Shown piece by piece: positions 1 to 7,264 of a stretch of 64,000 nt of DNA. The notes under the pieces are model-generated. The model saw only the letters and a program-made list of their open reading frames with translations, did not search any database and had not been told where the DNA came from. Source of the stretch: Candidatus Saccharimonadota bacterium (GTDB taxonomy: Bacteria > Patescibacteriota > Saccharimonadia > Saccharimonadales > Saccharimonadaceae); NCBI GenBank assembly GCA_017432305.1, contig JAFRJK010000006.1, forward strand, positions 1-64,000. Direction: 5' to 3'. The stretch's first letter is position 1. Every line of letters starts with the position of its first letter. Both the position numbers and the translations under genes were made by a program.

Positions 1-99
1 ACCAGTTATTCATTTTAGGAGTTCCATTGAGCTTAATTATTAGTTAAACTCGACTGGGCGCTCCCCTAAAACTATAGGAACGCCCGATTGTTCTCGAGC

Positions 100-225
100 G
101 TTCTGGACTCAATTTTGACAGTAAGGCGTTAACCCGACTGGAACGAATCGGACGTTCCATCTAGGGGTTAATCAATTAGCCACAGCGCCTAACTGTAGAC
201 CTTACTATCATTTTGATTCCAGAAC
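100..225. repeat. Nested inverted repeats, possible origin or transfer site
   Basis: Outer arms at 100-126 and 200-225 are imperfect reverse complements (GTTCTGGA..TCAA..TAAGG against CCTTA..TTGA.TCCAGAAC). Inside them are AGGCG/CGCCT, TTAACCC/GGGGTTAA and a central TGGAACG-loop-CGTTCCA hairpin. At least four stems therefore share one axis. Such structures are typical of replication origins, transfer origins or structured RNAs on small elements. No iterons or nick site are recognised, so the role is open. Confidence 0.5.
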
Positions 226-281
226 AATTATTATTTTACCATGAAAACCATCAAAAATCTAGTTTTCCTACCCCAAAAAAA

Positions 282-301
282 CCTCGCCAAAAACAGCGAG
301 G
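282..301 (-). terminator. Rho-independent terminator
   Basis: On the minus strand CCTCGC, an 8-nt loop and GCGAGG are followed by a run of T. It lies directly after the stop of the leftward gene at 322-681. Confidence 0.8.
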
Positions 302-321
302 CTCGTTCTTTACGCGCGCGT

Positions 322-681
322 TTATTTCCCTAGTAGAAATCTCTTAAACCCCGCCCGATTCTTAGCGTCCGTTTTCCTAACTAAAGCCCGTTTGAGCTCT
401 CGGAATTTATCGCTCGAGATTTCGCCAGTCTTTTTCTGGTGCTTAAGTTTTCTAAGTTCCTGCTTATAATTTTGTATAATTTCACGGTGGTCATCAGAAA
501 ACTCACGATAAGATTTATTAGTGTCTGTGGCGAACTCAAAATCCACCTCAACACCCGTAGGTTTTACCTTAGTTTTGCCGAAAGTATTGTCGGAATCGTC
601 CATCAGAGCAGCCTGTTCATAAGCACCCTTAACCCCCCTACCATCTGATGTTGGAAATAGTGGGTTCGTTCCGCGTTTCAT
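322..681 (-). CDS. Uncharacterised basic protein of the integrative element
   Basis: A 119-residue protein not recognised as a known family. The first half is polar and acidic in patches. The second half (about residues 65-115) is lysine/arginine-rich and probably helical. The stretch around ELRKLKHQKKTGEISSDKF resembles the SHOCT short helical motif, in which a Gly-(E)-Ile turn separates two charged helices, but the match is weak. The gene is transcribed leftward, away from the other element genes, and is followed at once by a strong terminator, so it forms its own unit. The start ATG at 681 is the first in the frame. The gene is probably real, because the frame is open, isolated and has its own terminator. 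Its function is unknown. Confidence 0.6.
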   Translation of the reverse strand: MKRGTNPLFPTSDGRGVKGAYEQAALMDDSDNTFGKTKVKPTGVEVDFEFATDTNKSYREFSDDHREIIQNYKQELRKLKHQKKTGEISSDKFRELKRALVRKTDAKNRAGFKRFLLGK

Positions 682-912
682 ACTCCTATTTTACCGCTAC
701 TAGACAATAAAGTCCAGTATAAGGCAACCATAACCCGTTAAAACACGCCTTGTAAGGCATTTAGAGCCATTTTGAGGGCGGTTTGGAGCTGAAATAGGCA
801 AAGTATCATCTGGAAACAATAATGCCCTTAGGGAATCACCTAATAACGGGGGCGGAAAATCCAAATCAAATGGTATGTTATAAATTAGCCATAATCACTA
901 AAAAGGAGAGAT
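682..912. promoter_or_regulatory. Divergent intergenic region of the element
   Basis: Lies between the leftward gene at 322-681 and the rightward gene at 913. It holds CATAACCCGTTA (729-740), which resembles the perfect palindrome CATAACCGGTTATG upstream of the excisionase (2667-2680), and a small GCCTTGTAAGGC palindrome shortly after. A TATAAAT-type -10 and an AAGGAG ribosome site precede the gene at 913. A shared operator for one element regulator is plausible but not shown. Confidence 0.35.
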
Positions 913-1599
913 ATGCCTCGAGGAAGACTAAAATTTCAACAATACTATGCGCCAAACAATTTTAAGAGAGCGATGGGCTATACGGAGCCAGACTACCTAC
1001 GGGTTGCTGGGTTATATTATTCGACCGAACAAAGTCTAAAATCCAAACCATTTGGTGGCTTCCTTGTAAAAAAGGCAGACTATGTGGCAAAAACCCTTAA
1101 TTGGTCCAAACCAAATGGAGAACCGGACGTAGAGAGAGCGAAAAACGCTATTTATAGAGCCTGCAAAACAAAGGGTGCAAATGGTCTCAACTACTTATAC
1201 AGCGTCTCAAACAAAGATAAGATTTTCTCCGATAAAGGTGGAGCCAGAATTTTCATGTCTGGACCAAAATGGAACGATTCAGAAACCCAACAAAAACTCA
1301 AAGGTCTAGAAACCGGCTCATTTCAGACTATTGTAAGGCTCATTATGAAAACATCAACCAACTGTGGGCTACAAAATGTCACTAAAAATGATTCAACTAA
1401 ACTGGCTCAAAGACTATTGGAGCAGCATTACGAGGACGAAATCCTTAAAGTCTTGGAGTATTTAGCTAGTAGTGAGTATGAAAGAAATCTACGACATGAC
1501 TGGTCCACCCCTCAAATCTGCAAACTCAACCATATTGCGGAAAAGTTTTCAACATTTCAAGAATATGCAAATCGTACTAACTTCACGCTGTGGCAATAA
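913..1599 (+). CDS. Uncharacterised element protein
   Basis: A 228-residue basic protein of unknown family. The ATG at 913 has a good ribosome site (AAGGAG seven bases upstream), so the start is well supported. No membrane segment or signal peptide is seen. The N-terminal half is rich in aromatic and basic residues. The C-terminal 60 residues (around LEQHYEDEILKVLEYLASS) look helical, with a charged pattern. It sits second in the element between a small basic protein and an HTH-like protein, a position often taken by replication or regulatory proteins of small integrative elements. No replication-initiator motif can be named, so no function is assigned. Confidence 0.7.
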   Translation: MPRGRLKFQQYYAPNNFKRAMGYTEPDYLRVAGLYYSTEQSLKSKPFGGFLVKKADYVAKTLNWSKPNGEPDVERAKNAIYRACKTKGANGLNYLYSVSNKDKIFSDKGGARIFMSGPKWNDSETQQKLKGLETGSFQTIVRLIMKTSTNCGLQNVTKNDSTKLAQRLLEQHYEDEILKVLEYLASSEYERNLRHDWSTPQICKLNHIAEKFSTFQEYANRTNFTLWQ

Positions 1600-1800
1600 T
1601 CACTAATTTTTAACGCTAAAAAATGGCGAAAAAAGACATGGAAAACCAAGTTTTCTAGCCCAAAACACCAAAAAACGAGACCATTTTTATAAAAATTACC
1701 CCTGTAAAATAGCCCGAAATTACTACCCTATTCCCTATATTATAAATATAGTTAAAATTCCCAAAAAGAGCAGCAAGAAAAAGCAGGACATCTCCCTTAA
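1600..1800. other. AT-rich gene-free stretch inside the element
   Basis: No supported gene is seen. The stretch has A/T runs and an ATATTATAAATATA motif near 1737-1752 that could act as a -10 region. Nothing else is recognised. Confidence 0.4.
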
Positions 1801-1829
1801 TTGAAAATCCTTAAAAATCAGTTTATAAT
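1801..1829 (+). promoter_or_regulatory. Sigma70-type promoter for the HTH-like gene
   Basis: TTGAAA (1801-1806), a 17-nt spacer and TATAAT (1824-1829) give a near-consensus promoter. The ATG at 1837 follows seven bases later, so the transcript is predicted to be leaderless. The TTG at 1801 that would extend the frame is the -35 box, which argues against that longer start. Confidence 0.75.
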
Positions 1830-1836
1830 TATTTCA

Positions 1837-2589
1837 ATGAATAGGAATAAACAGGAGTTAATAGAGAAATTAAATGCGCAAATTCAACGCGAAATCGCCT
1901 CAGTTAAAGGCGGGATGTCCGAAGATGACAAAATACTCATAAACTCCAAAACTTTTAGAGAGGGTATAGAGTTCGGCAAAAAATATCTAGGAATCGTCAA
2001 AAGATTCAAAGAGGTGGAACCTAAAGACCCCGGCGAAATTGAGCATGCGCTACTAGAAGATTTTAACGACAACGAGAAAGAGTGGCTTAGAGACGTCATT
2101 GGCTACTATGCTAGCGCTACAATTAGGGACGCACGTCTAGATTCCCCAGAAGTTCTGGCAACGCTCATTGCCGACCACATGAATGTAGGTTCAGAATTTC
2201 ACGAGTATATCAAGTGCGCTATTACTGATGAAAAACTGCCGACAAAGATAGGGGATGGACGCATTAGGGTTGTAGATGTGGTTGATGATTCTCAAGTGAT
2301 TTTGAGCATAGATAGAGGTATAAAACCGCCAGTATTTCACGCAGTATGGAATGGACTGAGCAAATATATTGCTCAAGATGTTTTTACTACTAACGAAACG
2401 CTTGGGAGCTCGGTTCATGGCGAAACCGAGAGGCGAATAATTGAGGCTTGGAAAACTGGCTCCACCTATAAGCAAATCTCAGAGGAGTTTTTCCCTAACG
2501 AAGACTATATTGACACCAAAGACCGAATCGCAAAAATAGTCCAACGGTCCGGCACGAAAAGATATAAAGTTTTACGGAATAAAAAATAA
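1837..2589 (+). CDS. Uncharacterised protein with C-terminal HTH-like region
   Basis: A 250-residue soluble protein beginning MNRNKQELIEKLNAQ. The start at 1837 is chosen because the promoter boxes occupy the upstream in-frame codons. Most of the protein is not recognised. The last 55 residues (from about ERRIIEAWKTGSTYKQISEEF) look like a sigma-factor or resolvase-type helix-turn-helix: a helix, a glycine-containing turn (KTGSTYKQIS) and a recognition-type helix (KDRIAKIVQRSG). It lies directly upstream of the excisionase and integrase genes, so a role as an element regulator is a reasonable guess. A hairpin terminator follows at once. Confidence 0.65.
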   Translation: MNRNKQELIEKLNAQIQREIASVKGGMSEDDKILINSKTFREGIEFGKKYLGIVKRFKEVEPKDPGEIEHALLEDFNDNEKEWLRDVIGYYASATIRDARLDSPEVLATLIADHMNVGSEFHEYIKCAITDEKLPTKIGDGRIRVVDVVDDSQVILSIDRGIKPPVFHAVWNGLSKYIAQDVFTTNETLGSSVHGETERRIIEAWKTGSTYKQISEEFFPNEDYIDTKDRIAKIVQRSGTKRYKVLRNKK

Positions 2590-2605
2590 TTCTACCTCAG
2601 TATGG

Positions 2606-2632
2606 TGGACATTCTAATTATAGGAATGTCCA
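2606..2632 (+). terminator. Rho-independent terminator
   Basis: TGGACATTC, a 9-nt loop and GAATGTCCA followed by TTTTT. It ends the unit carrying the HTH-like gene and separates it from the excisionase-integrase pair. Confidence 0.75.
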
Positions 2633-2666
2633 TTTTTGACCCCTTAAAAATAGACTAAGATAGAGA

Positions 2667-2680
2667 CATAACCGGTTATG
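2667..2680. promoter_or_regulatory. Palindromic operator candidate before excisionase gene
   Basis: CATAACCGGTTATG is a perfect 14-bp palindrome located 30 bp upstream of the chosen excisionase start. A degenerate copy lies at 729-740 in the divergent promoter region of the same element. This fits binding by a dimeric repressor of the element; the binding protein is unknown. Confidence 0.5.
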
Positions 2681-2710
2681 ACCAAAATAAATCAGAGAAG
2701 AAAGGAGAAT

Positions 2711-2947
2711 ATGACTAAAGAAAAAACAGAAAAAGGGACGGACAAAACCGACAAATTGCGACACACTATAAATGAGGGGGTATTGAGCGTCAAAGAGGCG
2801 GCGGGAGTATTAGGAATCAGTATCCCTACCATCTACCGATTATTTGACACCCAGTCATTAAAAAATTTTCATATTGGTCGCAGACGTTTAGTAAGTCTGC
2901 CAGCAATTAACGAGTTCATCAATAATAAAGAGAAAGGAGAAATTTAA
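2711..2947 (+). CDS. Excisionase / helix-turn-helix DNA-binding protein
   Basis: A 78-residue protein with a MerR/excisionase-type winged helix. The core LSVKEAAGVLGISIPTIYRL (residues 25-44) matches the typical HTH_17 pattern, in which a helix of alanines and leucines is followed by SxPTxYR, and is trailed by a basic wing (HIGRRRLVS). Such proteins bend DNA at attachment sites and steer the integrase towards excision. The ATG at 2711 is preferred over the in-frame ATG at 2678, because AAAGGAG sits just before it and 2678 overlaps the palindromic operator. Two nucleotides separate it from the integrase gene, so the two are one operon. Confidence 0.85.
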   Translation: MTKEKTEKGTDKTDKLRHTINEGVLSVKEAAGVLGISIPTIYRLFDTQSLKNFHIGRRRLVSLPAINEFINNKEKGEI

Positions 2948-2948
2948 G

Positions 2949-4085
2949 ATGAGCAGACGAAGAACTAAAGGAGAGGGGTCAATCACCAAGCGCAAAGATG
3001 GGCGCTGGATGGCACGTTATCGCGCCACAGACGCTAATGGAGACCGTAGAACCTACGCAATCTATGCCAAAGCTAAAGAAGAAGCAGCTAAACTACTCCG
3101 TCAAAGACTCAAAGAGATTGACGATGGCGATTTTACGATTCGAGACGGCAGCACCCTAAATGGGTTTTACTCCTACTGGAAAAACGACCTCGCCCCAAAT
3201 TATCTAAAAGAGACCACCATTTGGGGCTATGACATGATTTTCCAAAAGCATATCTTACCCGTATTGGGGAAAAAGCGACTTACAGACATCAACCCTATTG
3301 ACATCCAAAAACTTATTACCAAAGTCAAAAAAACCACTAATTCCCCAAGACAATGTTATCACTGTCGCGACGCATTGTCATCAGTTTTGAAACGAGCACT
3401 AAAACAACGTAAGATTTACTATAATCCAGCCGCTGGAGTTGAATTGCCGAAATATAAGAAAAAAGAGAAAGTATTATGGGACTTAGATGAGCTCAGTCAA
3501 TTTCTTGAGACAGCTCGAAAACATAGTAGATTCTATGTTTTATACCTACTAATGGCAAACTATGGACTTAGGATGGGAGAATCATTGGGAATCCGGTATA
3601 GTGATATCGATTTTGAAACACGCGTAAAAGATGGCTGCGGTCTGATTCACATTCGTCAACAAGTCGTGATTCTCAATTATTCACCAACGATTTCCACACC
3701 AAAGACCGAAAGCAGTATCCGTGATTTAGTTATTACAAGAGAAATCGCAGACGCGCTAACTCCCCTAATGCTAAAGAGAAACCAAAAATGCGAGTTGCTA
3801 TTCCATACGTCCAACAATACCCCGATTTCTCCGTATAATCTAAGGAGAGATTTTAATCGGATTATTAAACTGGCAGGGGTAAAACACACTACTCCACACG
3901 CCCTAAGGCATTGGGCATGCACCGAAATGAACAGTTTAGGGGCTGACGGAAAAACCATCCAAAGTATTATGGGGCATAGTAGCTATAAGACCACTGCAGA
4001 CATCTATGAACATACGCGTCTCGACGATAAGGCTAAAGCCTCTGCAATTCTAAGTAAACGGATTTTCTCAGCCATGGCGGTATAA
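2949..4085 (+). CDS. Tyrosine site-specific recombinase (integrase)
   Basis: A 378-residue phage-type integrase that cuts and rejoins DNA at attachment sites through a phosphotyrosine link. The N-terminus (about 1-60) is a basic arm-binding region (GEGSITKRKDGRW...RYRA). A SAM-like core-binding domain follows at about 65-160, then the catalytic domain. Catalytic residues can be seen: Arg near 208 (NYGLRMGE), His317 and Arg320 (HALRH), His in the MGHSS motif and the nucleophile Tyr near 353 (ADIYEH). The set is complete, so the enzyme is probably active. It ends 98 bp before tRNA-Arg and pairs with the excisionase. It most likely mobilises the 1-4363 element; a role in the cassette system at 16.5 kb cannot be excluded but nothing supports it. 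Confidence 0.95.
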   Translation: MSRRRTKGEGSITKRKDGRWMARYRATDANGDRRTYAIYAKAKEEAAKLLRQRLKEIDDGDFTIRDGSTLNGFYSYWKNDLAPNYLKETTIWGYDMIFQKHILPVLGKKRLTDINPIDIQKLITKVKKTTNSPRQCYHCRDALSSVLKRALKQRKIYYNPAAGVELPKYKKKEKVLWDLDELSQFLETARKHSRFYVLYLLMANYGLRMGESLGIRYSDIDFETRVKDGCGLIHIRQQVVILNYSPTISTPKTESSIRDLVITREIADALTPLMLKRNQKCELLFHTSNNTPISPYNLRRDFNRIIKLAGVKHTTPHALRHWACTEMNSLGADGKTIQSIMGHSSYKTTADIYEHTRLDDKAKASAILSKRIFSAMAV

Positions 4086-4104
4086 AAACTACAATATGCG
4101 CCCC

Positions 4105-4128
4105 AACCCCCTAGAAAAATAGGGGGTT
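4105..4128 (+). terminator. Rho-independent terminator after integrase
   Basis: AACCCCCTA, a short A-rich loop and TAGGGGGTT followed by TTCTGTT. It separates the integrase operon from the tRNA-Arg promoter (TATAAT at 4135-4140). Confidence 0.8.
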
Positions 4129-4183
4129 TTCTGTTATAATAGATTTACACCTACGATAGGGAAATGGCATTTTAACAGGGCGT

Positions 4184-4258
4184 GTGCCCGTAGCTTAACG
4201 GATAAAGCCCCGGTCTTCGGAACCGGTAATGCGGGTTCGATTCCTGCCGGGCATACCA
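4184..4258 (+). tRNA. tRNA-Arg (anticodon TCG), CCA encoded
   Basis: A complete cloverleaf. The acceptor arm GTGCCCG/CGGGCAT has one wobble pair, the anticodon stem is CCGGT/ACCGG with loop CTTCGGA, and the T-loop is TTCGATT. CCA is encoded at 4256-4258. It has its own -10 box at 4135. It stands at the right end of the integrative element, and a foreign tRNA 3' half with the same anticodon-loop core follows at 4371, so it may be carried by the element as a replacement. Confidence 0.92.
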
Positions 4259-4363
4259 CGAAAAATGGGCGATAGTGTGTCAAAATTGTGCGTCAAAGCA
4301 GTTTTATCAACATTTAATCGACCATATTACCCCAGTTATTTTAGCCAAAATGAATCCATTGAG
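4259..4363. other. Right arm of the integrative element
   Basis: About 100 non-coding bases between the intact tRNA-Arg and the tRNA fragment. It carries CCAGTTATT (4332-4340) and TCCATTGAG (4355-4363), the same 9-mers found at 2-10 and 23-31. These are likely attachment-site arm repeats. A longer open frame crosses this stretch from inside the tRNA, but it has no ribosome site here and is an artefact. Confidence 0.5.
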
Positions 4364-4370
4364 ACCGTAT

Positions 4371-4414
4371 CTTCGGAACAAGGTGTCGGGGGTTCGAGTC
4401 CCTCTGCGGGTACC
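4371..4414 (+). pseudogene. 3' half of a second tRNA-Arg (attachment-site remnant)
   Basis: Begins with TCTTCGGAAC, identical to the anticodon-loop core of the intact tRNA-Arg (4214-4223). It then continues with a different variable loop, a T-arm (GGGGG-TTCGAGT-CCCTC), a 3' acceptor strand TGCGGGT, a discriminator A and CCA. No 5' half able to pair with TGCGGGT lies upstream. The simplest reading is that the element inserted at the anticodon loop of this tRNA, leaving its 3' half here. Confidence 0.6.
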
Positions 4415-4420
4415 AATTTT

Positions 4421-4921
4421 ATGCCTGTTATATTTATTATTCTTGGAATTTTAACCATCATTCTTAGCTTTACTGCTTTTTTCGGTGCGCCCTATGTTCC
4501 GAGTTTAAAATCAGAACTTAAAAAGGCCTTTACTAAACTTTATCCATTATCAGAAAAAGATACTTTAATCGATCTCGGCGCTGGCGACGGAGTTGTTTTA
4601 AAAGTTGCGAGCGAATTTAAAGCTAAAGGAATTGGCATCGAATTAAATCCGGTTTTTGCCCTTATATCGAAATTTCGCCTTCGAAAAATTAAGAACACAA
4701 AAATTCTTACGAAAAACTTTTATAACTACGAATTTCCGGAAGAAACTACTGCCGTTTACATCTTCGGCGACTCTCGTGATATTGAAAAAATCACGAGGAA
4801 GATTGAAAGAGAAGCGAAGCGTTTAAAAAAATCCATTTACGTTATTTCGAACGGTTTTCGTTTACCGAGCCATAAACCCATTAAACATGTCGGCGCATAT
4901 TATCTTTATAGAATAAAATGA
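4421..4921 (+). CDS. Membrane-anchored class I SAM-dependent methyltransferase
   Basis: A 166-residue protein with one N-terminal membrane helix (residues 2-24) and a Rossmann-fold methyltransferase domain. SAM-binding motif I is DLGAGDG (51-57), followed by a GIELNP acidic strand end. The substrate is unknown; the family methylates proteins, lipids or small molecules. The ATG at 4421 is chosen because the longer open frame begins inside the upstream tRNA. No promoter is visible directly upstream, and the gene starts 6 nt after the tRNA fragment, so it was probably once cotranscribed with that tRNA before the element inserted. It ends 24 bp before ftsK. Confidence 0.8.
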   Translation: MPVIFIILGILTIILSFTAFFGAPYVPSLKSELKKAFTKLYPLSEKDTLIDLGAGDGVVLKVASEFKAKGIGIELNPVFALISKFRLRKIKNTKILTKNFYNYEFPEETTAVYIFGDSRDIEKITRKIEREAKRLKKSIYVISNGFRLPSHKPIKHVGAYYLYRIK

Positions 4922-4933
4922 TTGCACTTATGC

Positions 4934-4945
4934 TATAATATATGT
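4934..4945 (+). promoter_or_regulatory. Extended -10 promoter, leaderless ftsK mRNA
   Basis: TATGCTATAAT ends at 4939 and the ATG follows after six bases. Transcription should start at or near the A of the start codon, leaving no room for a ribosome binding site. Confidence 0.7.
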
Positions 4946-7168
4946 ATGGCAAAACGAAAAAAACGCAAATCTTCAAGAGAAGCGGCTCCTGAACACGAGC
5001 TCCCGGGTGGTTTCTGGCGTCAAGTTGGCGCAGTTGTTCTTCTAGCAATCGCTGTTATCTTAGTGATGACTTGGTTTGGAAGTGGCGGAACTATTCTTAA
5101 TAATATCCATAAAGCCACTCTCTACGCAATCGGTTATGCAGCCTATTTCATCCCATTTTTGCTTGTTTATCTTTCAATTATGATTTTTAGAGCGGAAGGA
5201 AACCGTCTTCCATTTGTTACTTGGATTGCGAGCTTTCTTATGGTTGCTTGGCTTTCCGGAATTTTTGGCATCCCAACAATCGGCCAAGCTGAACCAACCG
5301 GCGGCGTTGTCGGTGAAGGCCTAAACTCTGTCGCTGTCCAAATCCTCGATAAAACCGTTGTTTTCTTTATCTATGCCGTCCTAATTTTCTTAACTGGGAT
5401 TTTTATCCTCAGCGTTTCGCCTGCTTCGGTTTTCCGTTGGGTTAAAAATCTATTTAGAAGCACAAAACGTGACGAAGACCACGAAAATGCAAAAATTGCT
5501 CGCCGTGCAAATGCTGAAGCAATCTCAAATATGAAAGACTTAAAGATCAATACTGGAATTGCTCCGTCTATCGCTGAAGCTGATAAAGAAAATAAGAAAT
5601 TAAATATTAAAAAACCAACTGAATCGAAACCAGAGCCTGAAACTCGTGCGCTTACTGTCGTTTCTGATCCAAATTGGAAGATGCCTTCTACTGACCTTCT
5701 ATCTAAAAAACAGACTCCTCCGGACGGTGGAAATATTCAACAAAACGCCTATATTATTAAATCGACCTTTGCGGAATTTGGTATCGATGTCGAAGTCGAT
5801 GGTGCAAACGTTGGCCCTCGTGTGACGCAATACACAATGAAACCGCCTTCTGGCGTTAATCTCTCGAAAATTACCGCGCGTGACCGTGAACTTGCGCTCA
5901 ACCTTGCTGTCGATAAAGTTCGTATCGAAGCTCCAATTCCGGGAACTCGCTCGGTCGGTGTCGAAATCCCGAACGTTCGTCCAGCTGATGTTACCCTCCG
6001 CGCAATCTTGGAGAGTACCGAATGGAAGAAAGCTGATGATCCACTTACCTTCGCGGTTGGTAAAGATATTTCCGGTAATTCCGTTGTCGCAAATCTCGCA
6101 AAAATGCCACACCTTCTCATTGCTGGTACTACCGGTTCTGGTAAGTCTGTGATGACGAACACCCTCATTTCCTCGCTTCTTTATCGAAACGCACCGAGCG
6201 ACTTAAAACTTATTATTGTCGATCCAAAACAAGTTGAAATGGTTCAATATGACGCAATTCCGCATCTTCTAACTCCGATTATTAACTCGACCGATAAAGC
6301 TCTTTCCGCAATGAAATGGGCTGTAAACGAGATGGAGCGTCGCTATTCTCAAATGGCGGAAGAAAAAGTAAAGAAGATCGAGGACTATAACACTAAAATG
6401 GCGAAAAAGGCCGCTCCAGTTGCTGACGAAGATGGAAATGAGCAAATGCAAGACGGTTCAAAGATGCCTTATATCGTGATTATCGTTGATGAGATGGCGG
6501 ACTTAATGATGCAGGCCGGAAAAGACCTCGAACAGCTTATTGTTCGTGTTGCTCAGAAAGGTCGTGCTGCCGGGATGCATCTCGTTCTCGCAACCCAGCG
6601 TCCAGAAGTAAAAGTCATTACCGGTCTTATTAAAGCAAACGTTCCAGGTCGTATCGCTTTCGCCGTTAATAATAATACCGACTCTCGTATCATGCTCGAT
6701 ATGGGTGGTGCTGAAAAACTTCTCGGAAAAGGCGACATGTTAATGCTTACGACCGAAATGATGGGTAAACCTCGCCGTATTCAAGGTGCCTTCGCCTCTG
6801 ATGGTGATGTCGATAAATTAACAAACTTCCTCCGCGAACAACGTGCTCCAGAATATAACGACGAAGTTATTTCCCAAGCTGTCCAAATTAAAGGTTTCGG
6901 CCCATCGGATGGTGGCGCAATTGGCGACCTCGGTCGAAAGTATGATCCGAACGACCAATATGTGAGAAAAGCCGTTGAAATTACGCTATCCAAAGGCAAA
7001 TTCTCTACCGCTTCACTCCAGACTTATCTCGGAAAAGGCCATGGTTTCGTTTCTGGGCTCGCAATTTGGCTTGAAGAAATCGGTGTAATTGGCCCACAAA
7101 ACGGAAATAAGCCTCGCGACGTGCTCATCTCCTCGATGGAAGAGTTCGACGAGCTCGCTGGAAACTAG
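4946..7168 (+). CDS. ftsK: DNA translocase FtsK/SpoIIIE
   Basis: A 740-residue ATP-driven DNA pump that clears chromosome termini from the division septum. A lysine/arginine-rich start is followed by about four membrane helices (residues 25-165), a charged linker, the alpha domain and the RecA-like motor. Walker A is GTTGSGKS near 393-400, Walker B is IIVDEMAD near 515, and ATQRPEVKVITG gives the family's sensor region. The C-terminal gamma winged helix (about 670-735) is present. The linker is short compared with E. coli FtsK, as in SpoIIIE-sized proteins. ATG 4946 is chosen because the promoter's -10 box occupies the in-frame codons upstream. Confidence 0.96.
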   Translation: MAKRKKRKSSREAAPEHELPGGFWRQVGAVVLLAIAVILVMTWFGSGGTILNNIHKATLYAIGYAAYFIPFLLVYLSIMIFRAEGNRLPFVTWIASFLMVAWLSGIFGIPTIGQAEPTGGVVGEGLNSVAVQILDKTVVFFIYAVLIFLTGIFILSVSPASVFRWVKNLFRSTKRDEDHENAKIARRANAEAISNMKDLKINTGIAPSIAEADKENKKLNIKKPTESKPEPETRALTVVSDPNWKMPSTDLLSKKQTPPDGGNIQQNAYIIKSTFAEFGIDVEVDGANVGPRVTQYTMKPPSGVNLSKITARDRELALNLAVDKVRIEAPIPGTRSVGVEIPNVRPADVTLRAILESTEWKKADDPLTFAVGKDISGNSVVANLAKMPHLLIAGTTGSGKSVMTNTLISSLLYRNAPSDLKLIIVDPKQVEMVQYDAIPHLLTPIINSTDKALSAMKWAVNEMERRYSQMAEEKVKKIEDYNTKMAKKAAPVADEDGNEQMQDGSKMPYIVIIVDEMADLMMQAGKDLEQLIVRVAQKGRAAGMHLVLATQRPEVKVITGLIKANVPGRIAFAVNNNTDSRIMLDMGGAEKLLGKGDMLMLTTEMMGKPRRIQGAFASDGDVDKLTNFLREQRAPEYNDEVISQAVQIKGFGPSDGGAIGDLGRKYDPNDQYVRKAVEITLSKGKFSTASLQTYLGKGHGFVSGLAIWLEEIGVIGPQNGNKPRDVLISSMEEFDELAGN

Positions 7169-7193
7169 TCTTTACTTTTTGCATAATTTGTGC

Positions 7194-7264
7194 TAAAATA
7201 ACAGATAATATTAGCTCAGCAAACAACTTTTTATAGTGTGTTTGCTTTAACCAAAGGAGTAAAA
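7194..7264 (+). promoter_or_regulatory. Promoter and hairpin leader of the rpsF operon
   Basis: TGCTAAAAT (-10 at 7194-7199) is followed by a leader with an 8-bp hairpin AGCAAACA (7218-7225) / TGTTTGCT (7239-7246), then AAAGGAG before the GTG start. In many bacteria the S6-S18 complex binds the rpsF leader. The hairpin sits where such a site would be, but the known CCG bulge is not evident, so this is only a candidate. Confidence 0.45.

Larger units (their letters stand above)
1..321. other. Gene-free left end of integrative element
   Basis: No convincing coding region is seen in these bases. The window opens with ACCA followed by CCAGTTATT (2-10, sharing the CCA) and TCCATTGAG (23-31). The same two 9-mers recur in the same order at 4332-4340 and 4355-4363, which suggests these are the two ends of a mobile element. 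The rest is packed with inverted repeats (see 100-225) and ends in a terminator for the leftward gene. ACCA at positions 1-4 could be the 3' end of a tRNA lying just left of the window, but that is inference only. Confidence 0.5.

Noticed and set aside
1801-1836. TTG start at 1801 for the HTH-like gene
   Set aside because: The TTG is the -35 box of a near-perfect promoter whose -10 lies 17 bases on; the ATG at 1837 is the realistic start.
2949-4085. The integrase as the recombinase of the cassette array
   Set aside because: It pairs with an excisionase inside a separate element with its own attachment signs, 12 kb away. The cassette site is not seen in or around the element. Possible but unsupported.
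4229-4420. Longer N-terminus of the methyltransferase starting inside tRNA-Arg
   Set aside because: The frame crosses a tRNA and a tRNA fragment, has no ribosome site and shows no protein-like character before the membrane helix.
5699-6168. Minus-strand frames inside ftsK
   Set aside because: They are shadows of a strongly coding plus-strand gene, without ribosome sites or family resemblance.
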